Source of the DNA: JACOMY01 sp046233115
GTDB taxonomy: Bacteria; Pseudomonadota; Alphaproteobacteria; Kiloniellales; JACOMY01
Assembly (NCBI GenBank): GCA_046233115.1
Contig: JBJXHM010000015.1
Span: 114,146-178,145 of the forward strand
Reading direction: 5' to 3'
DNA: 64,000 nucleotides
The translations under genes were made by a program, and so were the position numbers. Positions within the stretch are counted from its first letter, which is position 1, and every line of letters begins with the position of its first letter. Under the pieces are notes generated by a model. It was not told the DNA's origin, did no database searches, and worked only from the letters and a program-made list of their open reading frames with translations. Shown piece by piece: positions 35,475 to 44,337 of this stretch.

Positions 35475-37052
35475 ATGTCTGTGAACTCGAGAAACCTCTG
35501 CAATCGGGCCGCAATGGGCTTGGTCGCATTCACCTTGACGCTCGGCCACGTCATCGGACCCTCGCCTCGGGCGGAAGACGCCGCGACCTCGCCGGCTGGG
35601 AATGTCGCAGAGGGAACGGACGAAGCGTCCGCCGCGCTGCAGGCGGGAGAGGAACTGGCCGACGAGCCCGTCTTTACCCAGGAAGAACTGGAAGAACTCG
35701 TTGCACCGATTGCACTCTATCCCGACCCCCTGCTCATCCAGGTCTTGCTCGCGTCAACCTCTCCTCTCGATGTGGTTCGTGCCCAGCGATGGCTCGAGAA
35801 GAACCCCGACCTGAGCGACGAGGAGCTGATCGAGAAAGCGGAGCAGGAAAACTGGGATCCGAGCATCATCTCGCTGGTCGCCTTTCCCACCGTGATCGAG
35901 CGGATGGCGGACAATCTCGACTGGACGGAGACGCTGGGTGATGCGATGGCGCTCCAGTCCGAGGATGTTCTGGCAGCGGTCCAGACGATGCGCGCTCTGG
36001 CGCAGGCCAGGGGACTGCTCGAGAGTGGCGAGGAGATGACCGTCTCGCAGGACGAGGACGACACGATCGTTATCGAGCCCACGAACCCGGAGGTCGTCTA
36101 CGTTCCGGTCTACGAGCCGGCTAAGGTCTATTCCGCGCAGCCCACGCAGACCACGACGGTCGTGGAGAGCTCGACCAGCAGTTCCGGAGGTAACACCCTG
36201 GCGGCCGGTCTGATCGGCTTTACCGCCGGGGCTATCCTCACCTCTCTCTATCACAACGATCGCTATGACTACTACTGGGGGCCGCGCTATCGCAGCGTGG
36301 ACTGGTACGACTACAGGATCCGTCCGCCCTATTACCGGCCCTGGACCGGCTACCGTCCGCCCTACTATCGCCCGCCGCCTCCGGGCTACTACCCCGGAAC
36401 AGGATGGCGCCCGCGCCCGGAACTCTACCGGGACGCCAGGTATAGAAACGACTGGCGCCGCGATACGAACATCACCGTCAACCGCAATCGAGGTGTCGTC
36501 GTCAATGATCGGGGGCGTGCCGAGAACCGCAATCGCGCCAGGTCGCTGGAGCGCGACCTCCAGAGGCGTGGCAAGAACCAGGGACCGGCGCTCGGTACAG
36601 CAAAAGCTAGCCGTCTCTCCACGGCAAGCTCCGGACAAAGGCAAGACCGGGGTCAGCAGAAAGGAAGCCGAAAGGCGCGAGCCTCGGCCTTCTCGGGACA
36701 GGGCGGTGCGCAGGCGAGCAACAAAAGCAAGCAACGTGGCAAGGCAAGCCTGGAGGCGGCAAACCGCGGCAAGACAGATCGAGCGCGCACGGCGAAGAGT
36801 GCCAACCGAGGCAAGGTCACGGACGCCAAGCGACAGTCCGCACAGCGACCCAAGCAAGGTGCCCAACAATCGAAGAAGGGCGCACAGGCAGCCCCGAAAC
36901 AGCGTGCGAAGGCGACGCCGCGACCGAGCGGCGGTGGTGGCGCATTCAAGCGTGACGGTGGATCCGCAAGCACCAAGGCGAGTTCGGCTCGCGGCAAGAA
37001 GAGCGTCAGCGGCCAGCGCGCCGGTGGCCGTCGGACGGACAAACGCGGATGA
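35475..37052 (+). CDS. Exported DUF3300 protein with a long basic tail
   Basis: This 525-residue protein has a signal peptide (NRAAMGLVAFTLTLGHVIG). The DUF3300 domain (residues ~65-240) is seen in LVAPIALYPDPLLIQVLLAS and NPEVVYVPVYEPAKVY. A Tyr/Pro/Arg-rich section follows (DYYWGPRYRSVDWYDY), then ~180 residues that are almost only Lys, Arg, Gln, Ala, Ser and Gly, histone H1-like. The tail could bind nucleic acid, polyanionic polysaccharide or lipopolysaccharide outside the cytoplasm. It is followed after 40 bases by the DUF2950 gene, a common pairing. Function is unknown. Confidence 0.83.
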   Translation: MSVNSRNLCNRAAMGLVAFTLTLGHVIGPSPRAEDAATSPAGNVAEGTDEASAALQAGEELADEPVFTQEELEELVAPIALYPDPLLIQVLLASTSPLDVVRAQRWLEKNPDLSDEELIEKAEQENWDPSIISLVAFPTVIERMADNLDWTETLGDAMALQSEDVLAAVQTMRALAQARGLLESGEEMTVSQDEDDTIVIEPTNPEVVYVPVYEPAKVYSAQPTQTTTVVESSTSSSGGNTLAAGLIGFTAGAILTSLYHNDRYDYYWGPRYRSVDWYDYRIRPPYYRPWTGYRPPYYRPPPPGYYPGTGWRPRPELYRDARYRNDWRRDTNITVNRNRGVVVNDRGRAENRNRARSLERDLQRRGKNQGPALGTAKASRLSTASSGQRQDRGQQKGSRKARASAFSGQGGAQASNKSKQRGKASLEAANRGKTDRARTAKSANRGKVTDAKRQSAQRPKQGAQQSKKGAQAAPKQRAKATPRPSGGGGAFKRDGGSASTKASSARGKKSVSGQRAGGRRTDKRG

Positions 37053-37092
37053 GATCATCGCCCGCAATGGCAAGCATGAAAGGGATGATGGA

Positions 37093-38019
37093 ATGGTATC
37101 GTATCTCATAAAGCTCGCGGCCGTCGGTTCTTTGGGCCTTGCGATGCTCTTCATGACCGAGGCGCGTGCCGCCGAAACCTTCGAGACTCCGGAAGCGGCT
37201 GTCGAAGCTCTCCTTGAGGCAGTCCAGTCGGACAACGGCACGCGCCTCGTCCAGATCTTCGGTGAAGGAAGTGAGGACCTGGCCTCAACCGGCGTGGAGG
37301 AGGTCGACCAGCGCAACTGGCAGGAGTTCGTCGATGCCTACGAAGACGCCTCTCGCATCGTGGTCGGCGATGGCACTGCCGAGCTCTTCGTCGGGCGTGA
37401 GCAGTGGCCTTTCCCGGTGCTGCTGGTGAAGGGTGACGCCGGTTGGACCTTCGACACAGACAGTGCGCGGGACGAGATTCTCTACCGCCGGATCGGCAGG
37501 AACGAACTCAACGCCATTGACGTCGCAAAGACGTTCATACGGGCGCAGTACGAGTACTACGTGACGGATCATGATGATGACGGCGTGCTCGAGTTCGCGC
37601 AGTACTTTCTGTCAGCCCCCGGAGAGGAGGATGGCCTTTACTACCCGACTGAGCCGGGCGAGCAGGAGAGCCCGCTTGGACCGCTGATCGCCGTGGCCTC
37701 CGAGGCAGGCTATGCCTACGCCGAGGATGGCAGAACCAACGAGCCGGAGCCCTATTCGGGCTACTACTTCCGTGTTCTCACGTCGCAGAGCGAAGACGCA
37801 CCAGGCGGTGCCTTCGACTACGTCATCAACGGAAACATGGTTGCCGGTTTCGGGATGCTGGCCATTCCCGCAAACTATGGCGTCTCGGGCGTCATGACTT
37901 TCATGCTGGGCCGCAACGGGGAGATCTACCAGCGCGACCTCGGCACCGCGACCCTGGACATAGCCACTGAGATTGACTCCTTCGACCCCGGCCTGGGATG
38001 GAGCGTCCTTGAGGAGTAG
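37093..38019 (+). CDS. Exported DUF2950 protein
   Basis: This 308-residue protein has a signal peptide (LAAVGSLGLAMLFMTEARA). The body matches the DUF2950 family (AAETFETPEAAVEALLEAVQ, GNELNAIDVAKTFIRAQ-type helix, YYFRVLTSQSEDAPGGAFDY, PANYGVSGVMTFM). Its role is unknown; it travels with DUF3300 genes. The ATG at 37093 has AGGGA upstream, and a longer frame through the DUF3300 gene is only a shadow. A hairpin follows 9 bases after the stop. Confidence 0.85.
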   Translation: MVSYLIKLAAVGSLGLAMLFMTEARAAETFETPEAAVEALLEAVQSDNGTRLVQIFGEGSEDLASTGVEEVDQRNWQEFVDAYEDASRIVVGDGTAELFVGREQWPFPVLLVKGDAGWTFDTDSARDEILYRRIGRNELNAIDVAKTFIRAQYEYYVTDHDDDGVLEFAQYFLSAPGEEDGLYYPTEPGEQESPLGPLIAVASEAGYAYAEDGRTNEPEPYSGYYFRVLTSQSEDAPGGAFDYVINGNMVAGFGMLAIPANYGVSGVMTFMLGRNGEIYQRDLGTATLDIATEIDSFDPGLGWSVLEE

Positions 38020-38028
38020 CACGAGCGC

Positions 38029-38049
38029 GCGGTGAACCCTGTTCACCGC
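38029..38049 (+). terminator. Hairpin after the DUF2950 gene
   Basis: GCGGTGAAC, CCT, GTTCACCGC forms a perfect 9-bp stem with a 3-base loop, just past the stop of the DUF2950 gene. Only two T follow, so termination strength is uncertain. Confidence 0.6.
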
Positions 38050-38322
38050 TTCGCAACGGCCCGCTTCCTCTTCCGGGCGACCCCCACCAGTATCCAACTG
38101 GGTGCCCTGAGGGAGCGGGCCACCACCATCGACCCGTGTCATTCATGGTCTGTGCCATGTGTAGAGTTCGGCCTTGCTCGGCTCTCGTCAGGGTCGCGCC
38201 ACTCCCTGCAAGCCGGCTGACATAGACGAGACGATGCCAGGCAGTGACTTATCGCCGGGTGGCGCGCGAAAGAGAAGCGCGGTATCCGAACTCTTCCCCG
38301 AAGAGCAATGCTTCCATCGCGG
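38050..38322. other. Convergent intergenic region, no gene seen
   Basis: This stretch lies between the convergent DUF2950 and HupE/UreJ genes. Apart from the hairpin at its left end, nothing distinct was found. Confidence 0.5.
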
Positions 38323-39324
38323 CTACACGAAGATCCCGCTCAAACGCTCGATGGTCCAGAAAGCGGCGAGGCTCCCGATCCCGTAAGCCGTTGCCTGGAC
38401 GGCCGGACGCAAGACCTTCGGAACCAGGTTGCGCAGCAGCCAGAAGCACCCGAGGACCAGAGCGACAAAGGCGAGCTGACCCAGCTCGACACCGATATTG
38501 AAGAACAGCAGTGCCGCAGGGATGGCGTCAGCCGGCAGGCCTGCCTGCGTCAGGGCGCCGGCAAAACCGAAGCCGTGCAGCAGTCCGAACACCAGCGCGA
38601 TTGTCCACGGCCGTGTCGCTGTCGGGCTTGGCTGTCCCCGCTGGACATAAAGGCATTCGGCCGCCACCAGGGCGATGCTGAACGCGATCAAGGCCTCTAT
38701 CGGCCCTGGCGGCAGGCTGACGACCCCGAGCGTCGCCATTGCCAGGGTAACGGAGTGGGCGGCGGTGAACGCCGTGATGGCCCAAGCCAGGCGGCGCAAC
38801 TCCTTGATCAAGAGGAGGAGTGCCAGAACGAAGCAGAGATGGTCGAAGCCCAGGAGGATGTGCTCGACCCCGAAGGGCAGGTAGACGGCGGCAACCGTGA
38901 TCAGGCCGGGAGACTCGGCGACGGCCAGCGCGCTGCTGCCCGACATCAAGCGCAGGCTCTGCGCCCCAGCGTCCAGCCGCTCGATGCGGACGATGGCCTC
39001 CACCAGCGTCCTGTCCAGACCGTCGATCCGGATCTCCTTGCCCGCCAATCCCCCCTCGCAGCGGACCGACCGGCGCAGCACATTCGCTGCGCCGTCGCCG
39101 AAGCTTACCGGCGGCACCCTGTCCGCGCAGCCCGTCGGCAGGACGACGTCCAGTCGGATGCTTGCTTCGCCGCGCGCGGGCGTCTTCCAGAGAACAGCGA
39201 ACAGGTCGGGTGACGTTTCGCGAATTTCGAGGTAGGCAGGCCGTACCTCGTGCGCCAGGACGGGTTCAAGCAGCGAACCAATCAGGATCGGGACCAGGTA
39301 GATGAGGCCGACAATCCGGGCCAT
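38323..39324 (-). CDS. HupE/UreJ-family membrane protein
   Basis: This 333-residue protein has a signal peptide (IVGLIYLVPILIGSLLEPVLA), an extracytoplasmic domain of ~120 residues, and then six or seven membrane helices. The family motif is seen in VEHILLGFDHLCFVLALLLL and FTAAHSVTLAMATLG, where His and Asp could bind a transition metal such as Ni or Co. The C-terminal half carries GLLHGFGFAGALTQ. No hydrogenase or urease genes are near, so a general metal-transport role is only a guess. Its ATG follows the stop of the parvulin gene by 2 bases; a TTG at 39330 is a less likely start. Confidence 0.83.
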   Translation of the reverse strand: MARIVGLIYLVPILIGSLLEPVLAHEVRPAYLEIRETSPDLFAVLWKTPARGEASIRLDVVLPTGCADRVPPVSFGDGAANVLRRSVRCEGGLAGKEIRIDGLDRTLVEAIVRIERLDAGAQSLRLMSGSSALAVAESPGLITVAAVYLPFGVEHILLGFDHLCFVLALLLLIKELRRLAWAITAFTAAHSVTLAMATLGVVSLPPGPIEALIAFSIALVAAECLYVQRGQPSPTATRPWTIALVFGLLHGFGFAGALTQAGLPADAIPAALLFFNIGVELGQLAFVALVLGCFWLLRNLVPKVLRPAVQATAYGIGSLAAFWTIERLSGIFV

Positions 39325-39326
39325 GA

Positions 39327-40175
39327 TCAACCGCCGCCCGCCTGTTCGACCACAATCTTGTACTTTTTCTTCAGGGCGTCGACATAGGCCTCGAGGGCCT
39401 GCTGTCGTTGCAGCTCCCGCCAGTCCCGGATCACTCTGCTGCGCGCTTCGTCCAAGGTTTCCATGCGACCGGCCTGCTTGTTGGTCAGTCTGACCAGATG
39501 GACGCCGAAAGCCGACCGCAGAGGGCCGCGCCAGGCCCCAGGTTCGACGCCGCTCACAGACTCCCCCAAGTCTTCGCCGAAAAGGCGGGCGACGGCTGAC
39601 GGGGTTGCCTGTTCCATGACCCTGGGAAAGAAACCAGCGTCCCCCAGCTGGGCCACAGCCGCCCCCTCGCGAAGCGCGTTCAGAACCGTTTCGGCATCTT
39701 CTTCGAGCTGTGCGCCGCGGCGATCGGAACTGAGAAAGACCTGCTCGAACGTGAAGCTCGGTTCGACACTATAGCTGGCGGGATTTTCCGCCATGAAGAC
39801 CTCAAGCTCGGCATCGGTCGGATCCCGTCCGGCTGCAAGATCATCAAGGATGAACTCCATCTTCTGAGCCAGGCGCCGCCGGACGACCACGTCTGCCTCG
39901 TCGAGACCGAGCGCCAGTGCCTCACGGTAAAACAGTTCCTCGCGCAGGCGCGCATCGATCAACCCCGCGAGTTCTTCTGCCGTCGGCGGCCGGCGCCATG
40001 TCTTCTCGAACAGGGCCACGAGACTGTTCTGCTCTTGCGTTGAGATGGTGACGGTTTCCGAGATCTGCCCCGTCGGTTCCCCCCATCGCTCGTAGGCTCC
40101 GAACACAAGCGTCCCCACCACGAAAAACTGCACCAAGGGATGAGTGAACGCTCGACGAAGGACTCTCCGAAACAT
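39327..40175 (-). CDS. Membrane-anchored parvulin-type peptidyl-prolyl isomerase
   Basis: This 282-residue protein has one N-terminal membrane anchor (VQFFVVGTLVFGAYERWG), a helical chaperone-like section (SurA/PrsA type; LVALFEKTWRRPPTAEELAG) and a C-terminal parvulin domain (FTFEQVFLS near residue 145; GAWRGPLRSAFGVHLVRL). It would help to fold exported proteins. It is directly followed by the HupE/UreJ gene, so HupE/UreJ may be its client. ATG 40175 is chosen; upstream frame extends to 40214. Confidence 0.83.
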   Translation of the reverse strand: MFRRVLRRAFTHPLVQFFVVGTLVFGAYERWGEPTGQISETVTISTQEQNSLVALFEKTWRRPPTAEELAGLIDARLREELFYREALALGLDEADVVVRRRLAQKMEFILDDLAAGRDPTDAELEVFMAENPASYSVEPSFTFEQVFLSSDRRGAQLEEDAETVLNALREGAAVAQLGDAGFFPRVMEQATPSAVARLFGEDLGESVSGVEPGAWRGPLRSAFGVHLVRLTNKQAGRMETLDEARSRVIRDWRELQRQQALEAYVDALKKKYKIVVEQAGGG

Positions 40176-40384
40176 GACTGGGCTGCTCCGCGAACCGATG
40201 ACTTGGCCGACCAAGCGGTAGTCACTGCTATACTAAGAGCGTCGCGACGGCGGGCCGAGCGACTTTGAGCAGAGGCCTCGATACTGCCCCCATCGATCGA
40301 ATGCCAGCCTTCGCGAATCCGACCATGGTCGCTGCTTGAATCTCGGTCAGAATCAGGAGTTCGGTGGAAGAAGGACCGATCCCC

Positions 40385-42325
40385 TCAGCTTTGAGGTCTG
40401 TACCAGATCGGCGATGTGTAGGCCCGTTCCTGTTGTTCGAGTAGCGCGTCCTCGGGGAGCGTGACGGCGTCGCCGAAGAAGGCCTTGTCGTAGGCGAGCC
40501 ATGTCGGCGTTGGAATTTCCAGGACCCGGACATAGTAGACAGCACGCTCGGCCGGGTCGAAATCGGGATCCTGCCACCACGCCCCCAGGACGGCCTCACC
40601 GATGTCGTTGGTGAAGGAGGCGCCCACGACCGTGCTGCCGATCGCTGGCAGCTTGCCGTCGGAACCGGCCTTCCGCTCCCCGGCCCAGGCGACGTCATAG
40701 ACCTTCTCCTGAAGCGCGCCATCGCCATCCAGCCATCCCTTCACGATCTGGATGCGGTCGAGATTGGCGCCATCCGGATCACGGAGTGCTCGGATCATGA
40801 AGGTCGGTGCAACGCCCTCCGGCCCCGGCGGCAGGTCGGATCCCATCGGGACGCCGCGGGCATAGCCCTGTTCGGCGAAGTCGGGTCTCACCACCTCGTC
40901 CTTGGAGAAATCCCAGCCGGCGAAGACGCGGACGGTCATGCGGGTCCCGGTCGTCGCGTAGACTTCGCGGCGCGCCATTGCATCCCAGATCGCCTCGCGC
41001 GTGTTCTCGCGCGCCCAGACCGCCGCAAGCCCGGACGCCAGTGCCCGGTAGTGACGGATCGTCGTATCCGAGCCGTCGAGTGACGCCACTATGCCGGTGA
41101 TCTTTTCCAGATAGCGATCCTCGCCTGTCCCGGGCTCGACCGGTGTGGCCTTGCCGAAGAAGTTCTCCTCGCGCGTCGTCGCCAGCGAGGTATGGCTATC
41201 GGTCGAGCCGATCATCCCGAACTTGAAGGGATTGACGCCAAGTTGGGCTTCGAAGGCCAGGCCGCGCGCCAAGGCCTGCCGCGCATATTCTCTGGGCAGC
41301 ATGTCGGGCTGCTTGCCGTAGAGACCGAAGTTGCCCTTGTCCCAGCGATAATAGTCGGCGAACTCGTCGTTGGGAGACAGGGCCGGATGGGTTTCGCCGT
41401 CACCCTTGATCTGGGTGACCTCGTAGAGAGGCTCCCAGAGCGCGCGGCGCTCGGCGTAATCCCTGGTGAGCGGTTCACCGCCCAGAGTGACATCGTCGAA
41501 CATCAATCCATTCGAGAGATTGCCGTTGTGCGGTATGGCCAGAACCTGCCCACCGCTCTGCTCTTCATAGCCGGCCATCCAGGCCCAGAGGTCCTCGGGA
41601 TCGGATGAATCGTAGTTCGAGAAGGGGACCAGGTTCTCGACCTTCTCCCGCCCGTCACGAAATACCACGACGCGGTGCAGATTGTTCGCTTCATAGGACG
41701 AGGTCCATTCGAAACCATGCAAGGTCGTGAACACCCCGGGCCGGTAGTAGCGCTCGGCCGAATCGACGATGCGGTTCCAGATCGTGCGGGTCAGGTCGTC
41801 GTCGTCGATCGGGTCTTCGTTCTTCGCCATCTGCTGACCCCACGCGGCGTAGGCCTCGAACGGGCGTCCCTCCTTGACGAGATCGTGGACCTTCCGACCG
41901 AAGGCATTCTGCAGAAGAGCCGGCTCGGAGTCCGCGATCATCGGCGCAAGGCCGAGATTCTCGGAATGATCCGCCACGACCAGAAAGTCGAGCGGACGGA
42001 CCAGCTTCGCCCGCTGTCCGCCGGAGGCCCGGACCGTCTCGCCCTGCGCGAAGCGGAAGGCCTCTTCGGGTCCCAGGAAATTGCCGATCATCCCGGCATC
42101 GGTCGAATAGGAGGTGTGCAGGTGCGTGTCCCCCCAGAACACTCGGTCGGGATAGCTGCGATGGAGGTAGGGCGAGTACTCGGGTTTTCCGAGCGTGACC
42201 TCGTCTTTTTCCACACCCACGTCACTCGCGTAGGACTGCGCCTGGGCCGGCTTGATTGCGATCGCAGTCGCGCAAGCCAAAAAACTTGATGCAACGCACG
42301 CCGTTGCAACGGCCTTTCTGAACAT
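40385..42325 (-). CDS. Exported DUF3604 protein (copy B)
   Basis: This 646-residue protein has a signal peptide (FLACATAIAIKPAQA) and the same motif series as copy A at 26159-28084: VFWGDTHLHTSYS, LVVADHSENLGL, AIPHNGNLSNGLMF, GSTDSHTSLA, and a shared C-terminal ERAYTSPIWYRP. The His/Asp sets resemble PHP-type metal sites. The two copies are clearly homologous but far from identical, so the duplication is old or one was gained separately. It is followed by the parvulin and HupE/UreJ genes, and a CRP/FNR-type dyad lies 65 bases before its start. Confidence 0.87.
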   Translation of the reverse strand: MFRKAVATACVASSFLACATAIAIKPAQAQSYASDVGVEKDEVTLGKPEYSPYLHRSYPDRVFWGDTHLHTSYSTDAGMIGNFLGPEEAFRFAQGETVRASGGQRAKLVRPLDFLVVADHSENLGLAPMIADSEPALLQNAFGRKVHDLVKEGRPFEAYAAWGQQMAKNEDPIDDDDLTRTIWNRIVDSAERYYRPGVFTTLHGFEWTSSYEANNLHRVVVFRDGREKVENLVPFSNYDSSDPEDLWAWMAGYEEQSGGQVLAIPHNGNLSNGLMFDDVTLGGEPLTRDYAERRALWEPLYEVTQIKGDGETHPALSPNDEFADYYRWDKGNFGLYGKQPDMLPREYARQALARGLAFEAQLGVNPFKFGMIGSTDSHTSLATTREENFFGKATPVEPGTGEDRYLEKITGIVASLDGSDTTIRHYRALASGLAAVWARENTREAIWDAMARREVYATTGTRMTVRVFAGWDFSKDEVVRPDFAEQGYARGVPMGSDLPPGPEGVAPTFMIRALRDPDGANLDRIQIVKGWLDGDGALQEKVYDVAWAGERKAGSDGKLPAIGSTVVGASFTNDIGEAVLGAWWQDPDFDPAERAVYYVRVLEIPTPTWLAYDKAFFGDAVTLPEDALLEQQERAYTSPIWYRPQS

Positions 42326-42891
42326 GAGGTTCTCCCGCACCAGACCGTTCTTGGAAAGTCACTTCAACATGATATCATCAAAATCTACCTTGACTCACGT
42401 CAATACTCATTCTGATCCCATGTGAACAGAACTTGATTAGAAGTTGTAGATTTGGCTGCAGATCGACCAGAGCAAGAAGATGCGCATATCTCGGTGTCAC
42501 CTGAGCGAAGACGGACAGAAAGTCAGGATTGAATGGCAGCTGACCTTTGGGCGGAGCTATGCCTCGGCACCATCTTTCGCAATGAACTGACCGGACTTTG
42601 ACTGCTACTGACCTATTGAGCTTGAACAGCGGCGGCAGGGCTGCGGCCTGTGCCGCGCCCGTCGCCTTCGCCGACAGATCGTCACTCTTCTGATGCTCTC
42701 CCTGACCATGGCGAATGTTGCGTCACTTCAAGAAAACACGCATCAGCCTTCTAAATGAAAGACACTGACCAAACCGTGTTCTTTCACGCGGCCAGTGAAA
42801 CCATCCTGGAATGCATCATCAAGTCCACCCACGCCGCGTTTCCAGGCCTTGTCGCTTGATTGGCGCCGAGGCGGGCGGCAAACTACGGACG
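42326..42891. other. Long intergenic region upstream of DUF3604-B and the MCE gene
   Basis: This 566-base region lies between divergent genes. It is AT-rich near 42350-42450 and contains the dyad at 42390-42403. No coding frame with good character was found in the remainder. Confidence 0.5.
42390..42403. promoter_or_regulatory. CRP/FNR-type palindrome upstream of DUF3604-B
   Basis: TTGACTCACGTCAA has perfect 5-bp arms around 4 bases and resembles the TTGAC/GTCAA variants bound by FNR/DNR-type regulators. It lies 65 bases upstream of the DUF3604-B start. The regulator is not identified. Confidence 0.45.
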
Positions 42892-43893
42892 ATGATGCGA
42901 GCCTGGGTATCCTATTTGCTGGGAAAACGGTGCAGAGCACATCCGGCGCCTAAGACGCGCTCGTGCGTGCTGGCGGCCTCCTGCATTTTCGCGGCCCTAT
43001 TCCTCGTCTTCGGTGGCGTCATCCCGAGCGCATCGGCAAGCGACGAGATACCGTTCTTGGTACGCTTCGACAGCAACGTACGCGGACTCGAGATCGGCAC
43101 CGAGGTCGAAGTGCGCGGCATCGCCGTCGGTGAAGTCAGCAAGACGACGCTCGTCTTCGATGACGATCGGAACAACTTCGTGGTGGATGTGATCCTGTCA
43201 CTGGAGCCGCTGCGCTTTCCCTCCCTCGGTTTGGGCGCGACCACCGTGGAAGACGTTTACGATTCGGCCGACTATCTGGTTCGTCGGGGCCTCAGGGCGC
43301 GTTTGGTCAGTAGCGGACTCAGAGCGCAGATCTTCAGCCAGAACATCGGAAAATCTTTGGTGATCGAGTTGGCGATGATGCCTGACCAACCCCCGGCGAC
43401 CCTGGGCCGTGACGGCCCTATCCCGGAACTGCCGGTCGGTCCCAGTCCATCTGACGAGATGGTGGAAAGTCTACGCGAGACGCTGAGGAAACTGGCCAAG
43501 GCGCCGATCGACGATTCGCTTAGAGACCTGCAGGCAGCCGCCGCATCGCTGCGTGCGGTCGCCGAGGGACCGGCGCTGCAGGAAGCATTGGACAATGTCG
43601 CGGCGAGCACAAGGCAGCTTCAGACCTTCATCGAGCAGATGGACGCCCGCATGGAACGACTGAGCGATGGCGCCAGCAAGACCATCTCGACTGCCGACAG
43701 CACGCTGGCCGAGGCGCGGGATACGCTGAAGTTCATGCAACGCACTCTCGGCGACCGCTCGCCTCTGATGGCCAAGCTAAACAAGATGCTCCATGAGATG
43801 ACCGGTGCCGCACACTCCTTGCGACTGATGGCGGAATACCTGGAGCGCCACCCCGATGCGCTTCTCAAGGGCAAGAAAGAAATTAGGCGCTAA
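42892..43893 (+). CDS. MCE/MlaD-domain protein, orphan
   Basis: This 333-residue protein has one N-terminal hydrophobic segment (AASCIFAALFLVFGGVIPSA), an MCE domain (residues ~50-140; FLVRFDSNVRGLEIGTEVEV then RGIAVGEVSKTTLVFDD), and a C-terminal helical part with a probable coiled coil (STRQLQTFIEQMDARMERL). MCE proteins carry lipids across the periplasm together with MlaE permeases and MlaF ATPases, or form PqiB/YebT-type tunnels. No such partner gene is in the window. The start is the first of two ATGs at 42892; upstream codons lack good support. Confidence 0.82.
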   Translation: MMRAWVSYLLGKRCRAHPAPKTRSCVLAASCIFAALFLVFGGVIPSASASDEIPFLVRFDSNVRGLEIGTEVEVRGIAVGEVSKTTLVFDDDRNNFVVDVILSLEPLRFPSLGLGATTVEDVYDSADYLVRRGLRARLVSSGLRAQIFSQNIGKSLVIELAMMPDQPPATLGRDGPIPELPVGPSPSDEMVESLRETLRKLAKAPIDDSLRDLQAAAASLRAVAEGPALQEALDNVAASTRQLQTFIEQMDARMERLSDGASKTISTADSTLAEARDTLKFMQRTLGDRSPLMAKLNKMLHEMTGAAHSLRLMAEYLERHPDALLKGKKEIRR

Positions 43894-44337
43894 AATCATT
43901 GCCCAGAGCAATTATTTATGTTTTTGGCACTCTCCACACGAAAAATGAAAGTCTGATGTTTTTCTACGCTCAAACACACACGTCCCGCTCTTGAAGCAGT
44001 CGAACGCTTAGATTGGATCACGTCCATAGCGCGCATGCTGACCGCCGAGAAATTCCCGCCGTCCGGGGCTCATGGCGTTGTCGTTCCTGTTTCTATCCTT
44101 TGCAAGCAAACCGGATACGCCAAGGCGGCCGACATGCCCTACGCAGTCGGAATTGCCATAGGATTCTTACAGGTTGATTGCTCCGCGTCGTTGTTCGCGC
44201 TCCCCGTAACCTTGGATCGAATCTCCAGGTAGAGGGGCTTTCTCAAGACTGTCCGCGTCGAAAAAAGCTCTGAGTTCTTGTCCCGTGACCGGAACCAGCA
44301 GACCCATCACGATGAGTCCGTTCTGCGTCGAACCGGA
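43894..44337. other. Convergent intergenic region, no gene seen
   Basis: This 444-base gap between the MCE gene and aroQ shows no RNA gene or ORF of coding quality. An AT-rich run follows the MCE stop. Confidence 0.5.

Noticed and set aside
36265..37092. N-terminal extension of the DUF2950 frame through the DUF3300 gene
   Set aside because: The extension is out of frame with the DUF3300 gene and low in complexity; the ATG at 37093 has a ribosome site and begins a signal peptide.
35754..37316. A 520-codon minus-strand frame opposite the DUF3300 gene
   Set aside because: The plus-strand gene has a signal peptide, a family domain and a good ribosome site; the antisense frame has no family features.
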